NCBI GenBank assembly: GCA_039934875.1
Contig: JBDTLH010000304.1
Span: forward strand, 1 to 11,887
From: JBDTLH01 sp039934875
GTDB lineage: Bacteria > Acidobacteriota > Terriglobia > Terriglobales > Acidobacteriaceae
Direction: 5' to 3'
Length of the DNA stretch: 11,887 nt
Made by a program: the position numbers and the translations under genes
Notes under the pieces: generated by a model
Seen by the model: only the letters and a program-made list of their open reading frames with translations
What the model was told of the DNA's origin: nothing
The model's database searches: none
Shown: positions 6,773 to 11,887 of the stretch, piece by piece
Layout: every line of letters begins with the position of its first letter
Position numbering within the stretch: the stretch's first letter is position 1

Positions 6773-8209
6773 TCATTCCCGACTACCGTTACAAATATTA
6801 TTGATGGCCCGCACTATCTGCGCATCTTGTTCCGGGAAGACCGTACGCAGATCGAGGATGACTTTATCCTCCGTAATACGCGTAATGACGGGCGGACCAG
6901 CGGCACGCAGCATCGTTGCCACTTGTTCCGCGCTCTCACAATCGAGCGCGACGAGATAGGTGGGGAGGGTGGCCGTCGGCGGCGTTCCGCCACCGATCAC
7001 CGATTCTCCTCTGACTATCGATGCGGAGCACGAACCTGAGTGCTCGATGGCGCACTTGAGCGCCTCAGCCCGAATAAGGATATCGTCGGCAGACCAGCGC
7101 AGCATGCGCAGTGTGGGAATATTGCTGTAATCTTCATCAAGATAGGCGGTGAGAGTGGCTTGGAGCGCGGCGTAGGTGAGCTTATCAACGCGCAGAGCAC
7201 GAAACAGCGGATTGGCGCGCAGGGCGGCAATGAGCGAAGCGCGTCCGCTGAGCAGCCCGGCCTGAGGACCGCCCAGCAGCTTGTCTCCGGAGTAGCTAAT
7301 CACGTCCATGCCGGCGCGCAGGCTCTTCTGCACGGTGGGAATCCCCATAACGCCGAAAGCCTGGAGGTCCACCAGCACGCCATTGCCGTGGTCTTCAAAG
7401 ACTGGAATACGACGCCGCCGCCCCAGCAGGACCAACTCGTCGAGCGAGGGCTGTTCAGTGAAGCCGCTGATGGCGAAGTTGGAGCGGGAGACGCGCATCA
7501 GCAGCCTGGTATTATCCGTGATCGCCTGCTCATAGTCGCTGATACGGGTGCGATTGGTGGTCCCGATCTCGCGCAATGTCGCGCCCGACTGGGCCATAAT
7601 CTCGGGGATGCGAAAGCTACCGCCAATCTCAACCAATTCGCCGCGGGAGACGATTACCTCTCCGTTGCGCGCGAGGCTGCTGAGGGCCAGCAGGGTCGCC
7701 GCGGCGCAATTATTGACCACGACGGTACTGACGTTTGATTGGTCTTCGTAGGCAATCCCGCTGAACAGACGGAGAAATAATTGCTGCGCGTGAGCGTCGC
7801 GTTGGCCGCGGTCTCCGGTTGCAAGATCATATTCGAGATTGCAGTAATCGCCGGCAATAGCAGCAACGTGCGCGAGTGCGGCAGGCGATAGGGGCGCCCG
7901 ACCGAGATTCGTGTGCAGGATTACTCCGGTGGCGTTAATGACGGCTTGGAGCGAGTAGTTTCGCAAGTCCCTCGCACGGCTTACGATCATCTCCGGCAGG
8001 GTTTCCAGGCGCTGCTCGAGTGCGATTGCGTCGATTTGGCCGCTGGCAATGGCGTTACGCAATTCGGAGAGGGCGGAGCGGGCAGCCTCGCGCAGCACAA
8101 GCGGACTCGTGGTGGAGGCGGCCAACTCGGGCGAGCGCAGCAGTTCATCCAGCGAAGGAAGTTCGCGGAAAAGCGCCAAGTGGAGCGATGAATTCGGAAC
8201 GGCGTTCAC
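6773..8209 (-). CDS. selA: L-seryl-tRNA(Sec) selenium transferase SelA
   Basis: PLP enzyme that converts Ser-tRNA(Sec) to Sec-tRNA(Sec) using selenophosphate, for UGA-directed selenocysteine insertion. Family landmarks are clear: LPSLDELLRSPEL near the N-terminus, INATGVILHTNLGRAPLS, NLEYDL, VSRGELVEIGGSFRIP, EIGTTNRT, and the PLP-lysine motif SYSGDKLLGGPQAG (Lys about 310). The frame extends to an ATG at 8296, but that would overlap the upstream dsb-like gene by 65 nt and add a non-conserved Pro/Arg-rich tail. The GTG at 8209, behind TGGGGG, gives 478 residues, close to the 463 of E. coli SelA, and a 22-nt gap, so I prefer it. No selB, selC or selD is in the window. The stop TGA abuts the DUF488 ATG. 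Confidence 0.95.
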   Translation of the reverse strand: MNAVPNSSLHLALFRELPSLDELLRSPELAASTTSPLVLREAARSALSELRNAIASGQIDAIALEQRLETLPEMIVSRARDLRNYSLQAVINATGVILHTNLGRAPLSPAALAHVAAIAGDYCNLEYDLATGDRGQRDAHAQQLFLRLFSGIAYEDQSNVSTVVVNNCAAATLLALSSLARNGEVIVSRGELVEIGGSFRIPEIMAQSGATLREIGTTNRTRISDYEQAITDNTRLLMRVSRSNFAISGFTEQPSLDELVLLGRRRRIPVFEDHGNGVLVDLQAFGVMGIPTVQKSLRAGMDVISYSGDKLLGGPQAGLLSGRASLIAALRANPLFRALRVDKLTYAALQATLTAYLDEDYSNIPTLRMLRWSADDILIRAEALKCAIEHSGSCSASIVRGESVIGGGTPPTATLPTYLVALDCESAEQVATMLRAAGPPVITRITEDKVILDLRTVFPEQDAQIVRAINNICNGSRE

Positions 8210-8231
8210 AACCCCCAGTTTACCTGCTGCG

Positions 8232-8897
8232 TCACTTCTTCCGGGCAGCTCGCCTGGCAGTCGGGGCTGGGGATTCGGATGCCGCTTGTTTGGCATCTTC
8301 GATCATCTGCGAGAGTTGGTCGCGATTCACCACCTCTACGAAAGGCTCGGTGGAACGATTGCTGGTAACAATATAGATTGTGGGCGTGTGATCGATATTG
8401 ATGCGGCGCCCGAGGTCCTGGTCGGCATGGACCTCAGCGGCAAACTTGCCGGTAGGGTCAATGACGAAGGGAAGTGGAACGCCTTTGCTTGCCGTCCATT
8501 GGGTGACCCAGTTGCGGAAAGCGACATCGTCGGTCTCGCCGAACTGCGGCTGGTTGGCATAGACGGCGTCACGGTATTCGGAAGCGATCTTGGGGTCCTT
8601 GCTCTCCAGATAGCGATTGATGATTGCCGCTTCCATGGCATAGGGATGTTGCGGCAAAGGGAAATCGTGGCGCACCAGGGGAATGTCATATTTCTTCGCC
8701 ATCTCGACCAGCAAAGGATGGGCGTGCCCACAATCAGGGCACTGAAAATCCTCGAAGGAGACGATCGCGACCTTTGCCCCGGGAGGCGGCTTTAGAATCT
8801 GGAGCTTCTCCAGGCTGCTTTGCGCAAAGAGCGCCGGGGTGAACAGGGTCGAAGCGAATAAGATTATGGCGAAGAAGCGGAGCGGGATTCGTAGCAT
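8232..8897 (-). CDS. Secreted DsbA/thioredoxin-fold oxidoreductase
   Basis: A 221-residue exported thiol-disulfide oxidoreductase-like protein of the Thioredoxin_4/DSBA-like group. The N-terminus is a signal peptide (MLRIPLRFFAIILF..., likely cleaved after LFA, about residue 25). The thioredoxin fold starts with AIVSFEDFQCPDCGHAHPL, active site C53-P-D-C56. A helical insertion follows, then FVIDPTGKF and the cis-proline loop DHTPTIYI (Pro172). It ends in a basic Ala/Arg/Lys tail (about 208-221). The ATG at 8897 was chosen because AAAGGA lies 4 nt upstream and the signal peptide begins there; the frame extends to 8963 without such a site. First gene of the minus-strand cluster, with selA 22 nt behind. 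Oxidase, reductase or isomerase activity cannot be told from sequence. Confidence 0.92.
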   Translation of the reverse strand: MLRIPLRFFAIILFASTLFTPALFAQSSLEKLQILKPPPGAKVAIVSFEDFQCPDCGHAHPLLVEMAKKYDIPLVRHDFPLPQHPYAMEAAIINRYLESKDPKIASEYRDAVYANQPQFGETDDVAFRNWVTQWTASKGVPLPFVIDPTGKFAAEVHADQDLGRRINIDHTPTIYIVTSNRSTEPFVEVVNRDQLSQMIEDAKQAASESPAPTARRAARKK

Positions 8898-8985
8898 ATT
8901 GTCCTTTACAATTCTAATATGGCGGAGCGGCTTACAGCTACCGAGGGCCCACAGGATCAACACTCAGGCTTTCTCCCATAAGGCG

Positions 8986-9015
8986 CTAACAGCTTTCGCG
9001 AATTTCCGCTATAAT
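8986..9015 (+). promoter_or_regulatory. Sigma70-like promoter in divergent spacer
   Basis: A perfect TATAAT at 9010-9015 is preceded by CTAACA at 8986-8991 (4 of 6 to TTGACA) with an 18-bp spacer. It points toward the receiver-like gene, 444 nt upstream of its start. It would make a long leader or an independent small transcript. Confidence 0.5.
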
Positions 9016-9245
9016 GAAGATTGTTCGGCAACCTGCGGTTCAGCTTCCTCCTCCAATTTAGTGGGTTGGCGCCTTTTAAGTTAGCAGGAACTGCACCCCG
9101 TAAATGAGTTCAGACTTGCGCGCCGAAGCCAGTTGCGGTAACATTTGACTGTCCTGATGTAATTCGGTGATGTACCTGAGCTTACTTTGTGTGCTTAGGA
9201 GGACTACCGAGACGGCAGAGGCAAAGCCCGCCGAAGGCAAGCGCG

Positions 9246-9277
9246 CCGGAGCTCCGGAACCGAATTACGCAATTCGG
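9246..9277. repeat. Adjacent palindrome and hairpin in spacer
   Basis: CCGGAGCTCCGG (9246-9257) is a perfect 12-bp palindrome. Two nt later CCGAATT (9260-9266) and AATTCGG (9271-9277) form a perfect 7-bp stem with an ACGC loop. Just downstream, TCGCGAGTAC (9306-9315) and TCGCAAGTAC (9320-9329) are 10-bp direct repeats with one mismatch. Dense symmetry in non-coding DNA suggests an RNA structure or protein-binding sites. Confidence 0.5.
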
Positions 9278-9459
9278 AAGTTCGAAAGCTTGGGGAGTTC
9301 CGAAGTCGCGAGTACAGAATCGCAAGTACGCGAATTTTAAGAGACCATCGATCTCCCAAATCGTTATGCCGCGCAGATGTTCGTTTTTGTGTCTTAGCGG
9401 TAGTTGTAAGGACATTCGGCTCATATGAGCTTTAAAGGCCAAGTCAGGCAGAGAAACAT

Positions 9460-10530
9460 TTGGATACCAACAATTTAAGTGAGACCACGTTGCCGCAATC
9501 CTCATCGGGCGCGGCTGATTCCGAAAACCCCCAACCGGGCAAACGCAAGCGCCGCCGTCGGCGCAAAACCGCTGGGACGGCAGCTCCCGCAATGAGAACC
9601 GGCGAGACCCGCCCGGCGGGGGACGCCGAAGCCTCCGATTCGCGCGGACCTGAATTTCAGGACAGGGAGGAGAGCGAGGGCCAGCCCGGGGGTGGAGGCA
9701 AGCGCCGCAAGCGGAACCGCCGCAAAAAGAACAAACAAGCGGCGCCGCAGCAGCCCAGCCAACCAGCGGTGGCCCCGCAGCCGCAAGCGCGGCCAGCGGA
9801 GCAGCCAGTATTCGTCCGTCGCCAGAACAACGGTGGACAGAACGGCGGCGGCAACGGATACCAGGCGCAAAAAGGCAGCAACAACGGTGGAGGCGGCGGA
9901 CGCCGCAACCGGCAACAGCGCCGTGGCGGCGCCCAGGCGTTTGTTGGTCCCATGGACCACATGTATCGCGGCTCCGACAATCTTGCGGATTCCACTATTG
10001 GCGTGAACGGCAACTATCGCCAGCCTATGCGCAACCATAATTCGAATCTCAACGTGAACGGCAACATTGCCAGTTATGCGGAAACCGTTTCAGTGCCGAT
10101 CCCTGAAGATGCGCCGGTGCGCGTATTCTGCTTCATCGATGATTTGTTCTTCCACGCGAAGATCCGCGAGACTGCGAAGCTGGTTGGCATCAAAGTTGAG
10201 TTCGTAAAGAACGAGAAAGAGCAGATCGAGCGGGTACTTGCCGTTGCGAAGGAAAATCCCGTGCTGGTGGTGGTGGATCTTAACAATCTGTCTGCCAAGC
10301 CGATCCCGCTGATCAAAAAGCTTCGCCCCAAGCTCAGCAAGGGCAGCTCTCTGGTCGGGTTTGTCTCCCACGTTCAGGGTGAACTCAAGATGGAAGCGCA
10401 GGAGGCCGGATGCGATGTCGTGATGCCGCGCTCCGCGTTCTCTTCCAACCTGGGCAACATTCTTCGGCGCTATCTCGACGAAGAGGGCGAAGAGCCCAAC
10501 TTCAATACTGACGGCGCTATTGGCTACTGA
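9460..10530 (+). CDS. Disordered basic/Gly-rich protein with receiver-like C-terminal domain
   Basis: A 356-residue two-part protein. Residues 1 to about 210 are low complexity: basic clusters KRKRRRRRK (28-36) and KRRKRNRRKKNK (81-92), a Pro/Gln/Ala stretch (about 94-117), and a Gly/Asn/Arg region (about 121-158) with RGG-like patches such as QQRRGG. Residues about 218-340 resemble a response-regulator receiver fold: strand then Asp227-Asp228 (FCFIDD), a strand ending in Asp273 (VVVDLNN) at the phospho-acceptor position, Ser303 after GFV, and MPRSAF where receivers have KPF. The switch Lys is therefore missing and phosphorylation is doubtful. Basic, RGG-like tracts suggest nucleic-acid binding (inference). 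The start is TTG at 9460 with only AGGCAGAG-like purines upstream; the next in-frame ATG is near 9592, inside the basic tract. No histidine kinase is nearby. I do not recognise a named family. Confidence 0.8.
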   Translation: MDTNNLSETTLPQSSSGAADSENPQPGKRKRRRRRKTAGTAAPAMRTGETRPAGDAEASDSRGPEFQDREESEGQPGGGGKRRKRNRRKKNKQAAPQQPSQPAVAPQPQARPAEQPVFVRRQNNGGQNGGGNGYQAQKGSNNGGGGGRRNRQQRRGGAQAFVGPMDHMYRGSDNLADSTIGVNGNYRQPMRNHNSNLNVNGNIASYAETVSVPIPEDAPVRVFCFIDDLFFHAKIRETAKLVGIKVEFVKNEKEQIERVLAVAKENPVLVVVDLNNLSAKPIPLIKKLRPKLSKGSSLVGFVSHVQGELKMEAQEAGCDVVMPRSAFSSNLGNILRRYLDEEGEEPNFNTDGAIGY

Positions 10531-10536
10531 TCTGTT

Positions 10537-10571
10537 GCCGTGATTCGGCTGGTGGTTGGAGGAATCACGGC
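10537..10571. terminator. Inverted repeat between convergent genes
   Basis: GCCGTGATTC (10537-10546) and GAATCACGGC (10562-10571) form a perfect 10-bp stem with a 15-nt loop in the gap between the convergent stop codons; the right arm includes the TGA of the DUF72 gene. No T-run follows on either strand, so it is not a classic intrinsic terminator. It may stabilise both mRNA ends or slow polymerase. The structure is certain, its role inferred. Confidence 0.45.
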
Positions 10572-11473
10572 GCAGCTAATTGCGGATAAGCTTTCGCCAG
10601 CGACGGTGGAGCGGCAACGGTTACTCCGTCGATCAGGCTCTTTAATTCGAGCGCATTGGCGGCAGATTGTCCATTGGGATGATTGTTGGCAATCACAAAT
10701 GTCTTCTCAGCGCTGGCCCTGATGGTTTCGATGCGCTGCTTCCATTCGAGCAGCTGCTCTCGCGTGTGCAGGTAATCCGTCAGATTGGCATCTTTATCCG
10801 GTCCCAACCAGGGAGAGTAGCTATTGGCATAGAGTCGCACGTATGCGATTTTCGCGGTCACGTGGGTGGTGCCTCGCAGTGACTGGTCGATGTTCGGCTG
10901 ATCGATATTGCAGAATGCAACGCCAGCTTCAGTAAATGTCCTGAGCACAGCAGGCTCATTCCAGGATTCGTTTCGCACCTCCACTGCGAGCGGATACACG
11001 CGAAACCGTTCAATGAGCCGGGCCAGATACTCGCGGCTGAGCGCCGTATTCTGAAACGTGGCGGGGAACTGCATCAGCAGCGCGCCGAGGCGGCGATTAT
11101 TGCCGAGTACGTCGAGCCCCACTTTCGCGGCGTGTTCCGTGTAGTCGAGGCGGCCTTTCCCCAACTCTGGATCCAGATTAGTGGAAGATGCGACGGCATT
11201 CGCGATGGTGGTGGAAGAAGCATGGGTAAAGTTCTTGTTGAGCTTGGCGGTAAACAGAAAAGCAGGGTTAACCGCGGAAACGAGATCACACCATAGCTGC
11301 GCGCTGTTGGCACGGATGTGCCCGTAAAACGACGCGTTGATTTCGCAGCAATCATAGAACTGCGCGTAATACGTGAGCGGATGGAGCTTGCGCTTCTTGA
11401 GGTCGGCGGGATAGACGATGCCCTCCCAGTCTTTGAATGAAAAGCCCGCTGTCCCCACCAATACTCTTCCCAT
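10565..11473 (-). CDS. DUF72 (YecE-like) family protein
   Basis: A 302-residue protein of the DUF72 family, predicted to form a TIM-barrel-like fold; its biochemical function is not established. Recognisable blocks are the N-terminal VLVGTAGFSFKDWEGIVYP, YYAQFYDCCEINASFYG, LFTAKLNKNFTH, LGALLMQFPATF, PLAVEVRNESW, and YVRLYANSYSPWLG near the C-terminus, then a VIANNHPNGQSAANA segment in the place of the usual FNND...A.NA motif. The ATG at 11473 was chosen because AAAGGA lies 5 nt upstream and the family N-terminus (GTAGFSFKDW) follows. The frame extends to 11542, but that stretch has promoter-like and palindromic sequence instead. It stands alone, convergent with the receiver-like gene and divergent from the ThDP enzyme. 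Confidence 0.93.
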   Translation of the reverse strand: MGRVLVGTAGFSFKDWEGIVYPADLKKRKLHPLTYYAQFYDCCEINASFYGHIRANSAQLWCDLVSAVNPAFLFTAKLNKNFTHASSTTIANAVASSTNLDPELGKGRLDYTEHAAKVGLDVLGNNRRLGALLMQFPATFQNTALSREYLARLIERFRVYPLAVEVRNESWNEPAVLRTFTEAGVAFCNIDQPNIDQSLRGTTHVTAKIAYVRLYANSYSPWLGPDKDANLTDYLHTREQLLEWKQRIETIRASAEKTFVIANNHPNGQSAANALELKSLIDGVTVAAPPSLAKAYPQLAAP

Positions 11474-11492
11474 CGGAATCCTTTGGCTGCAA

Positions 11493-11520
11493 AAGATTTC
11501 AGCGGCCGATCCGCTGTCAA
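11493..11520 (-). promoter_or_regulatory. Candidate promoter with operator-like palindrome for DUF72 gene
   Basis: On the minus strand a perfect TTGACA (11520-11515) is followed after 16 bp by AATCTT (11498-11493), a weak -10 (3 of 6). The spacer is almost wholly an inverted repeat, CAGCGG-ATCGG-CCGCTG (11516-11500), placed where a repressor would block polymerase. Confidence 0.35.
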
Positions 11521-11658
11521 TCCACAGATAACTTTGGATCAAGCGTCGCCGCGAGGCATCTCACATGCGTTGCGGACAGTCTATACGAATGACGCCATGG
11601 TTCGAGTGATTCTAAAGCGAGATTGCCTGCCGTCTAAACCTGCAAAGAGAGAGAACAC

Positions 11659-11887
11659 ATGAGCAAAAAGGTTGCGGATGTCCTGGTCGAGCGCCTGATA
11701 AGTTGGGGAATTGACACCATTTTTGGATTTCCCGGAGACGGTATTGATGGGCTTTTTGAGGCCCTGCGCACTCATCAGGAGAAGCTGCATTTCATTCAGG
11801 TGAGGCACGAAGAGGCGGCGGCTTTTGCCGCCTGCGGATACGCCAAATACACCGGCCGTCTGGGCGTGTGCATGGCCACCTCCGGCC
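11659..11887 (+). CDS. Thiamine-diphosphate enzyme (acetolactate synthase/pyruvate oxidase superfamily), partial
   Basis: The ATG at 11659 opens a frame that runs off the right edge after 76 codons. The visible part is the start of the N-terminal ThDP pyrimidine-binding domain: MSKKVADVLVERLISWGIDT, then FGFPGDGIDGLFEAL, and RHEEAAAFAACGYAKYTG, where the first Glu of HEE is the catalytic residue that activates the cofactor in this superfamily. GVCMATSG follows at the edge. The FGFPGDGIDGLF form is more like the pyruvate oxidase/pyruvate:quinone oxidoreductase and uncharacterised ThDP enzymes than IlvB, but the specific reaction cannot be assigned from 76 residues. A GAGAGAGAA purine run (from 11648) just before the start is a plausible ribosome binding site. 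It is divergent from the DUF72 gene across a 185-bp spacer. Confidence 0.9.
   Translation, partial: MSKKVADVLVERLISWGIDTIFGFPGDGIDGLFEALRTHQEKLHFIQVRHEEAAAFAACGYAKYTGRLGVCMATSG

Larger units (their letters stand above)
8898..9459. other. 562-bp spacer with palindromes, no convincing gene
   Basis: Divergent spacer between the dsb-like gene and the plus-strand receiver-like gene. It holds a good plus-strand promoter (8986-9015) and, between 9246 and 9329, a cluster of inverted and direct repeats. Open frames cross it (a GTG frame at 9189-9428 plus, a long minus frame up to 9592), but neither has a recognisable domain or ribosome binding site. I see no tRNA, and looked in particular for a tRNA-Sec because selA is adjacent. 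A long 5' leader or a small RNA is possible. Confidence 0.55.

Noticed and set aside
8232..8234. UGA codons at gene ends near selA as possible selenocysteine codons
   Set aside because: Reading through the dsb-like TGA meets a TAA three codons later, and the TGA of acpS reads into antisense cytochrome sequence. Neither has a Cys-aligned context or an evident SECIS element.
8210..8296. Upstream ATG at 8296 as the selA start
   Set aside because: Would overlap the dsb-like gene by 65 nt and add a tail not aligned with SelA; the GTG at 8209 fits family length and operon spacing better.
8049..8795. Plus-strand frame of 248 codons opposite selA and the dsb-like gene
   Set aside because: Crosses two well-supported minus-strand genes and shows no family motif; a shadow frame.
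8898..9180. Possible tRNA-Sec or other tRNA next to selA
   Set aside because: No acceptor-stem pairing, TTCRANNC loop in the right place or CCA end could be found by eye.
9189..9428. Plus-strand 79-codon GTG frame in the spacer
   Set aside because: No Shine-Dalgarno sequence, overlaps the palindromes, and the translation looks random (Arg/Ser/Pro-rich). Kept only as part of the possible leader RNA.
9182..9592. Minus-strand 136-codon frame across the spacer and start of the receiver-like gene
   Set aside because: No ribosome binding site, no domain, overlaps the supported plus-strand gene. Its low-complexity end reflects the palindromic spacer.

Overview
The window is about 11.9 kb of moderately GC-rich bacterial DNA, densely coding on both strands, with housekeeping genes and a few accessory ones. 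I see no phage, plasmid, IS or CRISPR signature. The mix suggests an Acidobacteriota (Terriglobia-like) soil bacterium: a Hanks-type Ser/Thr kinase fused to a TolB-like/TPR region, an endonuclease-type MutL, SelA, and DUF488 and DUF72 proteins. This assignment is an inference from gene style; no rRNA is present to confirm it.

Layout, left to right. (1) Minus strand, 1-2825: a membrane-anchored receptor-like kinase, followed after 2 bp by the start of a small single-pass membrane protein that runs off the left edge. (2) A roughly 480-bp divergent spacer leads into mutL on the plus strand (3305-5329), which has no visible ribosome binding site and a -10-like hexamer just before its ATG. A small lipoprotein cytochrome c follows (5417-5776). 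(3) A minus-strand cluster (8897 down to 5808) reads in transcription order: secreted DsbA/thioredoxin-like protein, selA, DUF488 protein, acpS. The first three are tightly packed (22 nt and 0 nt gaps). A perfect AT-rich hairpin at the DUF488 stop separates acpS. (4) A 562-bp spacer carries a good sigma70-like promoter on the plus strand and several palindromes. (5) Plus strand, 9460-10530: an unusual protein with a basic, Gly/Asn/Arg/Gln-rich disordered N-terminal half and a degenerate response-regulator receiver-like C-terminal domain. (6) A convergent DUF72 gene (11473-10565), with a perfect inverted repeat between the two stop codons. (7) The 5' end of a thiamine-diphosphate enzyme of the acetolactate synthase/pyruvate oxidase superfamily (11659 to the right edge).

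Functional links: the kinase and its small partner probably form one signalling unit. The dsb-like/selA/DUF488 cluster joins periplasmic thiol chemistry to selenocysteine synthesis; selB, selC and selD are not in the window. AcpS serves fatty-acid synthesis and MutL serves mismatch repair. No complete new defence or biosynthetic system is evident. The most distinctive items are the disordered/receiver-like fusion protein and the structured, gene-free leader before it.
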